A stretch of 64,000 nt of DNA from a virus, in the IMG/VR virus record IMGVR_UViG_3300023202_000205, positions 115,365-179,364 of that record. One strand, given 5' to 3'. The number at the start of each line of letters is the position of its first letter. Within the stretch, counting starts at the first letter, position 1. Positions 50,449 to 57,641 of this stretch are shown one piece after another. Below the pieces are notes generated by a model. That model made no database searches, was not told the DNA's origin, and was given only the letters and a program-made list of their open reading frames with translations. Both the position numbers and the translations under genes were made by a program.

Positions 50449-51090
50449 TCAGGAGGCCTTCCTACGCTTGGCGCTCTTCTTCTTCTTAACCGGCGGGATT
50501 GCTTTGGCAATCTCGCGCTGTAGCTGGCGTGCAACCTGGGGAGGTATCTCCCCTTTTGCGACGGCCTCTTTGATGACATCCACCACTATCGGCCACGGCA
50601 TCCAATAACCTCTGTACCGGATACCACGTTCTTTATCCGGTACGATAGCCGAGTAGACAGATCTCTTGGTGGCAGGTTTCTTTACCCGCTCCTCTGTGGA
50701 GTCGAGGTAGGTTCTCAGCTCCTCGAGACTGACGTCTGATAGACTCTTATCCTCGATAACGCGTGTTTCGAGGACCCTTTTTCGACGATCATTGTTCCTC
50801 GAGTTGATAAACACCCGCTGCTTCTCAGGGGGTAGGAGCAGCAAATGGGTGTCGAGGTCATGCTCCGCAATCTCGAGCAATGAGTCGAAGAAGTTCGAGT
50901 CACCCATCCCTTCCTGAATTAACCGTATTTTGAGCTTACGCCCAAACCGGTCATGGTACTTCTTGTATTTGTTAGCCAGCGAACGAAAGGCTAGTTTCCC
51001 GCTTTCGTAGCTAGCTAGCAACTCCCTGATAGCAGAGAGGAAGGAGGGGGAATCCCCTCCCCCGGCAACGGCCGTTTTCGTTTTGGGCAT
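50449..51090 (-). CDS. Unknown basic protein co-transcribed with the Cas12m-like effector (213 aa)
   Basis: It starts 10 nt after the effector stop codon and ends 3 nt before the array 1 leader, so effector, this gene and array form one block. The protein is basic, mainly helical, with a Lys/Arg-rich C-terminus (PPVKKKKSAKRRKAS) and a central GIRYRGYWMPWPIVVDVI stretch. It has no Cas1, Cas2, Cas4, nuclease or recognised DNA-binding motif. Type V-M systems are not known to me to need a second protein, so this is a candidate accessory factor. Confidence 0.7.
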   Translation of the reverse strand: MPKTKTAVAGGGDSPSFLSAIRELLASYESGKLAFRSLANKYKKYHDRFGRKLKIRLIQEGMGDSNFFDSLLEIAEHDLDTHLLLLPPEKQRVFINSRNNDRRKRVLETRVIEDKSLSDVSLEELRTYLDSTEERVKKPATKRSVYSAIVPDKERGIRYRGYWMPWPIVVDVIKEAVAKGEIPPQVARQLQREIAKAIPPVKKKKSAKRRKAS

Positions 51091-51100
51091 CTCATTCTCC

Positions 51101-52981
51101 TTAGGTGGTAACCTTTTCTGACTTCTTAGACTTCTTGGACTTCTTCGATTTCTTGGACTTCTTGGACTTCTTAGCCTTTTTAGCTTTCTTAGGCTCCTTC
51201 TTCTCTTCCGTACCGTTACTTTTCTTACTTTTTCGAACTTCCCCCTTGCTACGGGCAGCAGAGATGTCCACGCTATCCGTCAGCTGAGTACGGAGCATAA
51301 GTCTCAGCATTTTGCCAGTATTACGACGTTTGATAAACTCGTCAAAATCTTTCTGAGAGAGAAATCGTCGTAACAGGTTCAGCACACGGCTGTAATCCCC
51401 GCTCACCCCACAATCGCAGGGCCTCTCCTTAGTACAGTTGCCGCAGGTTTTTGCGATACCGCAAGGATTGACTTCTACGCAGGTCATAGCCTTTTTAAGT
51501 GTTTCCTCGAGATACGACACCGCCGCCAACCTCCTGTATTGGTCAGATGCCTCATCTCCGGGAGACTTACGCTCCTTGGTTCTGGAATCAGCATACCTGG
51601 CGAAGTCTGTCCAGTGGATATCGGGTATCACCACTGTGTCGTAAGTCCTCGACAACTTGGCCGCGAACTTGCGGTAGAGATCCAAGCGGTGCTCTTGAAT
51701 GTGTAACCGCTGGTTAGACGCATATTCCAGTAAGTGTTTGTCCTGAACCCTCCACTTCTCAGCTGTCACATACGCATGCTTGTCCCCTTTCCATCTGTTG
51801 TCCTTCCACTTCCAGATGACGGCTGCCAGCTGAGCTTCCGACCTCCAGTGGAAAATGGACTTCGTTGCTTCTTGGATCCACTCGGGGCCCTTGCGGAAGA
51901 ACTTGTCGAGTCGTTTACAGGTTTTATTGAACTCTTTGCGCCTGATGGATTGGAGATCTTCTTCATTATCTTTGAAGTTGATGTACTTATTCTCAAGTAG
52001 GAGATGCCCGAAATCACCATCTTCTCCAGCATAGGTTGCGACCCGTATACCGTCGTCCTGAACGGCCCACCCAGGCATTACAGCAACAACTCCGTGTCCT
52101 TTCTCCCGCTTTTCCAAAGCAGACCAGTCGTCGGTAGATAGGACCAGCTGAAGACTCCACTTCAGATTAGTACCCACCTTCTTTCCAACCAGTCGAGCAT
52201 ATTTGACCTGAGCACCGCGCGGGACGTCACGGTGAAGCTTGGTACGGAAGTTCAACCAAACGGGCTCTTTACCCACACTCCCGATCCGTATCCGGCTCAT
52301 ACGCCAACGGTCCCCACTGGTGGGGCACCTTTCGTCGTTTACTTGCAGGAGTCGGCTGATCCGCTTACCGCTACCATCGAAAGCGTCGTAGAAGTTACCC
52401 CCGTTCTGTACCTGTACGGTGATGCTGTCCTCACCGCGATAACGAACGAACTCGGGGGGAGCTCCCGATTTGTCATCTACGCGAGATTGTGAAATCGCGT
52501 TCTTGAGATGCCAGAACAGGCTGCTTTCGTTATAAAGAGCCTTACACTTTTGCCTGAACTCATCCTCGAGCTTACTCTGACACTTCTCCCATTTCTTGGT
52601 AGGGTAGCACTTCTTCTTTTTGAATTCACTGAGTTTCCTATACTTACCATTTCTGAGCTGTTTGGCTTTCTTGATCTGCTCCTTAAGGAGCTTGTCGATC
52701 TCACGCGTCCTCAGTTTGGCACGCTGCTTTCTGGAAAGATCGATGAGGCTATCAACCTCTTTTTCGGCTTCCTCAACGTCTTTTAAGAGGGGGATGATAG
52801 CTGGAAATAGTTGGCGAAGCTTGTCATGGATAGCCGTCCTCCGCTCTCTTTCGATAGCTACAAGACTATTCCTGTAATGGTTCATTTCTCGGAAGATAGC
52901 TATCGCTTCCTCCTCATCTTCTTTAAACAACTTAGCCCCGAATTTATAAACCTTCGAAGGCTTGCTATCTCGCCCAAACAT
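51101..52981 (-). CDS. Cas12m-like type V CRISPR effector with altered RuvC site (626 aa)
   Basis: Size and signatures match type V-M/V-U1 (Cas12m): N-terminal YRNSLVAIERERR (36-48), PEFVRYRGEDSITVQVQ (176-192), WRMSRIRIGSVGKEPVW (226-242) and HRDVPRGAQVKYARLV (250-265). In RuvC-I the expected 'xDxGW' reads VMPGW, so Asp is M302. In RuvC-II 'VVxED' reads VVIPDI, so Glu is P453. RuvC-III keeps D529 (GDYSRVLNLL), after a zinc knuckle with C513, C516, C522 and C524. It should bind DNA through crRNA but not cut. A 35-residue Lys/Ser tail follows. Cas12m enzymes are known to silence without cleaving double-stranded DNA. Confidence 0.85.
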   Translation of the reverse strand: MFGRDSKPSKVYKFGAKLFKEDEEEAIAIFREMNHYRNSLVAIERERRTAIHDKLRQLFPAIIPLLKDVEEAEKEVDSLIDLSRKQRAKLRTREIDKLLKEQIKKAKQLRNGKYRKLSEFKKKKCYPTKKWEKCQSKLEDEFRQKCKALYNESSLFWHLKNAISQSRVDDKSGAPPEFVRYRGEDSITVQVQNGGNFYDAFDGSGKRISRLLQVNDERCPTSGDRWRMSRIRIGSVGKEPVWLNFRTKLHRDVPRGAQVKYARLVGKKVGTNLKWSLQLVLSTDDWSALEKREKGHGVVAVMPGWAVQDDGIRVATYAGEDGDFGHLLLENKYINFKDNEEDLQSIRRKEFNKTCKRLDKFFRKGPEWIQEATKSIFHWRSEAQLAAVIWKWKDNRWKGDKHAYVTAEKWRVQDKHLLEYASNQRLHIQEHRLDLYRKFAAKLSRTYDTVVIPDIHWTDFARYADSRTKERKSPGDEASDQYRRLAAVSYLEETLKKAMTCVEVNPCGIAKTCGNCTKERPCDCGVSGDYSRVLNLLRRFLSQKDFDEFIKRRNTGKMLRLMLRTQLTDSVDISAARSKGEVRKSKKSNGTEEKKEPKKAKKAKKSKKSKKSKKSKKSKKSEKVTT

Positions 52982-53070
52982 GTTAACTCCTTGGTTGTTA
53001 TTGCTGATTGTGGTTTCATTATCTGGTTGGTCGGTACGACCCCGAACTGGATGCCGTCGTCAACAGATAC

Positions 53071-53106
53071 GTCGCAGATACCAAGCCTCTGAGCGGGCAT
53101 AGCAAG
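53071..53106 (-). CRISPR. Solitary CRISPR repeat upstream of the effector gene
   Basis: A 36-nt repeat copy with two changes, 90 nt before the effector ATG, in the same orientation as the arrays. A partial second copy (CAACAGATAC) precedes it on the plus strand. The following minus-strand sequence, starting GTATCTGTTGACGACGG, would be its spacer. It could produce an autoregulatory guide or be a remnant. Confidence 0.85.
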
Positions 53107-53123
53107 GCCACCTGGCCATCAAA

Positions 53124-53153
53124 ATAGGGGACGCTGTACCTAACGTCCCCTAT
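53124..53153 (-). terminator. Rho-independent terminator
   Basis: A perfect 10-bp stem ATAGGGGACG / CGTCCCCTAT with a 10-nt loop, followed on the minus strand by TTTTGATGG. It closes the membrane-protein gene at 53173-53412 and insulates the effector gene, which therefore needs its own promoter between 52981 and 53124. Confidence 0.8.
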
Positions 53154-53172
53154 CCCTATCTACTCATCAAAG

Positions 53173-53412
53173 CTAACGGCGGCGCAAATCAAACTGCTCA
53201 AGTACTTCAAGCACGACAAGCGCCACCACCTGCAGCAAACCGGCCCATACCCAGACACGAGTGACATCGGTCACGAAAGTGCGGAATAACGGCCATGAGA
53301 TCATGAGAGTCTCGAAGAGAGCCAAGACGAGTACGATCACGATAACGTAGTACAAGACAGCACCACTACGGGTACTGGCGCTGCTTGCCTTCTTTTCCTT
53401 CGAGGGAGGCAT
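53173..53412 (-). CDS. Small membrane protein (79 aa)
   Basis: The ATG of MPPSKEKKASSAS follows GAGGAAAGG; a GTG five codons earlier is possible. Two hydrophobic segments (VLYYVIVIVLVLALFETLMI and VWVWAGLLQVVALVVLEVL) make it a two-pass membrane protein with charged ends. Function unknown; a holin-like role is only a guess. Confidence 0.6.
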   Translation of the reverse strand: MPPSKEKKASSASTRSGAVLYYVIVIVLVLALFETLMISWPLFRTFVTDVTRVWVWAGLLQVVALVVLEVLEQFDLRRR

Positions 53413-53498
53413 GAGGCCTTTCCTCACAGCTCATGAAACCGACGGCACCAGCTGAGCATGGTTTGCATCCGACGGGTGTGGCCGTGACGCCACCAGAC

Positions 53499-53516
53499 TG
53501 TGTTCGCGTGAACACA
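53499..53516. repeat. Palindrome of the TGTTC-N4-GAACA family (site 7)
   Basis: TGTGTTC-GCGT-GAACACA, perfect 7-bp arms, in the gap between the membrane-protein gene and the AcrVA2-like gene. Confidence 0.75.
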
Positions 53517-53549
53517 ATCCTTTATCATGAGCTACGTATGCACTAGCGG

Positions 53550-54773
53550 TCAGGTATCCTCACCTGATTTGACGAGGATACGGTTGACCCACTTGAGCTG
53601 GGTATCCTTGCGGCCCTTCCCAACCCGATAGCGGTGCCAATGAGGCCTCCGCCAATGCACGCGGGGAGAGGCGTGGCTGCCCTCCCCGTCTTCTCGTTCG
53701 AGACGTGTATAACTACGCCCCAACATATTGGGTGTCCAAATCTCGATAGACTGCTCGCGCTTCTTCTTTTTTCCGGGTATCTTCTTTCCCTTACGTGTCT
53801 TACATAGACTAGCCTCCTCGAAATCCTCAGGGCATGCCATGAAAAACAGCCCGATATTGAAAACCAGGCTGGTTACCCGACAGATCATCTGATCCTCCGA
53901 CTCACTGAGTTCCCCTGCCTGGACGTGCTCAACCTCCATGAACTCAGCGATCGATTGATCCTGTTTTGGCCCCTCTGACCGGTAATAGCAGGGACCCTCG
54001 GTAACGACGTGTATGCAGAAGATGTTGTCCCTGCGAATATCCAGGAGCCTGTGGGCGTCCTCCTCGGGAAGCTGGGGAGCTTGCACGATGTGTTCCTGGT
54101 CTTCAAACTCCTTGGGAGTCGTTGTCTGAACGAAGACATAGGTCACATCAAACCCCTCAGCCGTCTTTAAAAGGCCTTTCGGAATGGCAACTGTCCAGAA
54201 CGGATAGGGCCAGCGTACTTCCCCGTAGACCACCTCTTGCGGGGGCTCCGTCGATAACAGCGCTATCAGGAGTTCGCTGGTCAGGGATACCATGGGTTGG
54301 TAGTCGTGAAGCCATTGAAGGAAGAACTCATGGATTCGACGGGTCGCCTCTCCCTCTTCCTCTTCCAACCCCAGCATGTAAAGGAGGTTAGTGTAGGATT
54401 CCACCTGACAGCGGTTCAGGAGGTCCTCGTAGGGGTGGTACGCCTTGGGCATTTGGTAAAGGACTCTCTCGCTCTTCTGCCGGTAGTCCCTGATCGTCTT
54501 CTCAACATTTTGAGTACCATTACGCACCTGCTCCTTAGTGACCTTCCCTATGGACAACTCATATTCGAGCTGCTCACGAACCCGCTTTCTCAGAGTGACC
54601 AGCGCTTTCTCCGCGGTAATTTCCAGGGCTTTCCATGGCTGCTTGGAAAGCTCCTCCTGGAGTAACTGCTCGTACTCGTACTTAAGCGCCTTTTTCTCGA
54701 GTGGACTCATGTGCTGCAGGGCCTCAAGGAGCTGTTCGTCCATTTCCCCGGGTAGGTGATGCTGTTGATTCAT
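53550..54773 (-). CDS. Protein with AcrVA2-like C-terminal region (407 aa)
   Basis: The C-terminal segment SPRVHWRRPHWHRYRVGKGR, then KWVNRILV, matches in style the conserved end of AcrVA2 and the wider mobile-element family to which it belongs, in which His, Trp and Arg residues alternate. AcrVA2 blocks Cas12a by destroying its mRNA. The rest is helical and acidic at the N-terminus. The gene diverges from the terminase gene, 35 nt apart, and lies close to the phage's own type V system. Whether it acts on a CRISPR system is not shown. Confidence 0.55.
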   Translation of the reverse strand: MNQQHHLPGEMDEQLLEALQHMSPLEKKALKYEYEQLLQEELSKQPWKALEITAEKALVTLRKRVREQLEYELSIGKVTKEQVRNGTQNVEKTIRDYRQKSERVLYQMPKAYHPYEDLLNRCQVESYTNLLYMLGLEEEEGEATRRIHEFFLQWLHDYQPMVSLTSELLIALLSTEPPQEVVYGEVRWPYPFWTVAIPKGLLKTAEGFDVTYVFVQTTTPKEFEDQEHIVQAPQLPEEDAHRLLDIRRDNIFCIHVVTEGPCYYRSEGPKQDQSIAEFMEVEHVQAGELSESEDQMICRVTSLVFNIGLFFMACPEDFEEASLCKTRKGKKIPGKKKKREQSIEIWTPNMLGRSYTRLEREDGEGSHASPRVHWRRPHWHRYRVGKGRKDTQLKWVNRILVKSGEDT

Positions 54774-54808
54774 GTTGCGTAACTCCTTGTGGTACGTAGT
54801 CTTCTGGC

Positions 54809-56611
54809 ATGGCGGTCGCGGCTCCTACGAAGCTGGAAGAGACACTCAAGGAAGTGCGAAACCGGGCCGTCAAAAATGGTGCTTCGCTTGCTCCAGCACT
54901 TCCCCTCATACTCCAACTGAGGGGGCAGCCCTACTCACTGAACTGGTCTCACTTCATGTTTGAGCCCATGTTCAAGTTTATAGGTATGCCTCGTCGAATG
55001 ATGTTGCTTTGTGGCCGCCAGGTCTCCAAAAGCACCTCGATGGCAGCTAGTCAGATACTCCGGGCAGCTATCCAGCCCAACTACAACATCCTTACCGTAA
55101 TGCCGCTTTACGAGCAGGTTCGCAAATTCAGCCAAAACTATGTGCGCCCTTTCATAACGACGAGTGGGGTAAGGAATCGTCTGGTCAGTGAACTGGGAAC
55201 GGACTCGGTCCTTCAACGGCAGATAGGGCCACTACAACACAACAGTTCCTTGTTCTACAGCTACAGTTCTGGCGACCCCAACCGTGTCCGTGGTATCCCT
55301 GCAGACGAAACCGACTTTGACGAGATCCAGGATTTGGACCACGCTGACCTCCCGATCATTGAATCGTGTATGGGTGCTTCGCGGTTCAAGATTGTTCGAC
55401 TAACGGGAACCCCTAAGACGTTTGACAACACGGCCAACCTGCTCTGGGAAGATAGCTCCCAGGCACATTGGCACATCCCCTGTTGTTGTGGCAAAGAGAA
55501 TAAAGCTGCCGTTGATGGTGATCTAATTCAGATGATCGGAGATGGTGGTAAACGACCGGATGGCTCTGTGCGTACACTGATCTGCGCTAACTGTGGCCGA
55601 GACCTCAATAGCCGCATTGGGTATTATGTCCACGACTACCCAGATCGCCGGTCGATCTTTCCCGGCTATCACGCCCCTCAGCCTATCCTCCCCATGCACT
55701 ATGAGTCGCCGCCGGACTGGCATGTCATCTTGGAAACGATGCATGAGAAGGCGACTTACATCTTCTACAACGAGGTCCTCGGAGAGTCCTATGATGCGGG
55801 CTCAAAGGTCATCACCTACGAGGAGCTGCATAAGGCAGCGCAGGTAACACCTTGTGAGCCGAAGGACATGCTGCCTTCTCGGTACATTGCTACTATGGTC
55901 GGGATCGACTGGGGTGGTCGTGGTAAGGAAAAGACGTCCGATACCGACGACTTTATCTCGAACACCGCCTTTGCCGTAGCAGGAATGCGGTCCGACGGTG
56001 TCATAGAGATACCCTGGCTTCACAAAGTACCCTATGTGGTAGATATGAGCCACGAGTCACATATGGCCGTCAACGTAGCTGCTAGCAGTAGGTCGGACTA
56101 CATCGCGATGGATTATGGCGGTCAGGGAAATGTGCAGGAACAGCAAGTGCGTGCCTGGGGATGGCCAGCGGAACGGGTGGTTCCGTTTACTTACGCGGTG
56201 ATGGCGCCAACACGCCCCGTAGTCTACTACAACCCTCCGAAACACCGTGGTGTCCGATCCAGTTATACACTGGATAAGCCCAGGAGTATCTTGCTCCTAG
56301 CAGAGCTCCTTAAGAGAGGGTTAGTGTTACTCCCCAACTCAGATAAATACCTGAAAGACCACCTGCGTGACTTCCTCAACATCTATGAAGAGAGTATCGA
56401 GAACCCCTCCGGCTCACCTCGTCGACTCATCAAACGGATGAGTCGACGCACTGACGACGTCGTCCACGCAATCAATTTTGCCGTAATGGGCCTCTTCCAT
56501 TACACAAATAGCTGGCCTAAGATCGCCGATTCATTTGTCGAGCAGGCCATCTCGCAGATACCTTCTTCTGTCACAGATACCAAGCCTTTGAGCGGGCATA
56601 GCGCGGGATGA
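54809..56611 (+). CDS. terL: Terminase large subunit (600 aa)
   Basis: ATPase domain with Walker A-like CGRQVSKST (68-76) and Walker B-type DETDFDEIQDL (about 164-174); a zinc-ribbon insert CCCGKENK...CANCGRD; and an RNase H-like nuclease domain with VGIDWGGRG and YIAMDYGGQG. These mark the packaging motor of tailed phages. It is the only clear plus-strand gene here. No good ribosome binding site precedes the ATG. Its last 14 codons lie in the leader-distal repeat of CRISPR array 2, so the protein ends TDTKPLSGHSAG. Confidence 0.92.
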   Translation: MAVAAPTKLEETLKEVRNRAVKNGASLAPALPLILQLRGQPYSLNWSHFMFEPMFKFIGMPRRMMLLCGRQVSKSTSMAASQILRAAIQPNYNILTVMPLYEQVRKFSQNYVRPFITTSGVRNRLVSELGTDSVLQRQIGPLQHNSSLFYSYSSGDPNRVRGIPADETDFDEIQDLDHADLPIIESCMGASRFKIVRLTGTPKTFDNTANLLWEDSSQAHWHIPCCCGKENKAAVDGDLIQMIGDGGKRPDGSVRTLICANCGRDLNSRIGYYVHDYPDRRSIFPGYHAPQPILPMHYESPPDWHVILETMHEKATYIFYNEVLGESYDAGSKVITYEELHKAAQVTPCEPKDMLPSRYIATMVGIDWGGRGKEKTSDTDDFISNTAFAVAGMRSDGVIEIPWLHKVPYVVDMSHESHMAVNVAASSRSDYIAMDYGGQGNVQEQQVRAWGWPAERVVPFTYAVMAPTRPVVYYNPPKHRGVRSSYTLDKPRSILLLAELLKRGLVLLPNSDKYLKDHLRDFLNIYEESIENPSGSPRRLIKRMSRRTDDVVHAINFAVMGLFHYTNSWPKIADSFVEQAISQIPSSVTDTKPLSGHSAG

Positions 56612-57464
56612 TGACGGCCCCTCAGTCACAGATACCAAGCCTCTGAGCGGGCATAGCGAGGCGGCCATGACCCCGAGGAACAGCCGTGGCCCTCCGAGTC
56701 ACAGATACCAAGCCTCTGAGCGGGCATAGCGAGCCGATTGCGATGGGGTGGACCCGGTCTCTTTCGAGTTGTCACAGATACCAAGCCTCTGAGCGGGCAT
56801 AGCGGGGGCCTTGCTACCGGGTTTCCCTTCAGACTACCCTTCGGTCACAGATACCAAGCCTCTGAGCGGGCATAGCGAGACCATAGCCACCTCGGCAAGG
56901 CCCTGGATACCGCCGCGTCACAGATACCAAGCCTCTGAGCGGGCATAGCGAGCGCTTTTGGATCGCCTGGCGTACGCCCTGCTTCTGGTCACAGATACCA
57001 AGCCTCTGAGCGGGCATAGCGAGGGCGCTCTCACACAGCGAGGAGCAGAGCCATGGCCACACTGTCACAGATACCAAGCCTCTGAGCGGGCATAGCGAGT
57101 GCCATCGAATCCCCGGTAGCGGACACCGTTCACTTGCGTCACAGATACCAAGCCTCTGAGCGGGCATAGCGAGACAACTGTTGGCGGCGAGCACGACCGG
57201 ATGCCCAGGGTCACAGATACCAAGCCTCTGAGCGGGCATAGCGGGAGCTCGGCCGCCTCGGATTGGGTCAGTAGATGATCATGTCACAGATACCAAGCCT
57301 CTGAGCGGGCATAGCGAGTTCTCGTCGTCGGTACGCTCGCCACGGAGCGCCGCCGTCACAGATACCAAGCCTCTGAGCGGGCATAGCGAGTGCGACACCT
57401 TTCGCGGCACCGTGGCCAGCGAGATCTAGTCACAGATACCAAGCCTCTGAGCGGGCATAGCGAG
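56570..57464 (-). CRISPR. CRISPR array 2: 13 repeats, 12 spacers
   Basis: The same 36-nt repeat as array 1, starting (plus coordinates) at 56570, 56625, 56698, 56771, 56844, 56917, 56988, 57064, 57138, 57210, 57283, 57355 and 57429. Spacers are 19, 37, 37, 37, 37, 35, 40, 38, 36, 37, 36 and 38 nt. The changed repeat and the short spacer lie at the left, leader-distal end, and the leader is on the right, so transcription is leftward. The leftmost repeat overlaps the 3' end of the terminase gene. No cas genes adjoin it. Confidence 0.97.
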
Positions 57465-57636
57465 AGGGCCTTTATAACTCGGCTCAGGGAACCGTGTTAT
57501 ATCGCTCTCTGCGAGCGCCCTCATCTCAGCTGATCCTAGCACCTCTTAGATCACTGCAATATCTCCATCTAAACCATTATCAGCAAAGAACATCGAGCGC
57601 CTCCCGTAATTTCAGAACCAAGAAGGCGCTCGAAAC
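57465..57636 (-). promoter_or_regulatory. Leader of CRISPR array 2
   Basis: This 172-bp sequence is 94% identical to the leader of array 1. It has the same TTATAAAG near the first repeat on the minus strand and a slightly imperfect version of the adjacent palindrome. It starts 5 nt after the helicase stop codon. The duplication with so few differences points to recent copying of leader plus repeat as a unit. Confidence 0.8.
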
Positions 57637-57641
57637 AGATG

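Noticed and set aside
50449-51090. Cas1, Cas2 or Cas4 adaptation protein
   Set aside because: No conserved acidic, ferredoxin-like or PD-(D/E)XK motifs are present.
56829-57239. 136-codon minus-strand frame within array 2
   Set aside because: Same reason: repeated CRISPR units in one frame, interrupted by unrelated spacer sequence.
49690-57464. Spacers targeting this window
   Set aside because: By eye I found no convincing match of any spacer outside the arrays; a full alignment search would be needed to exclude it.
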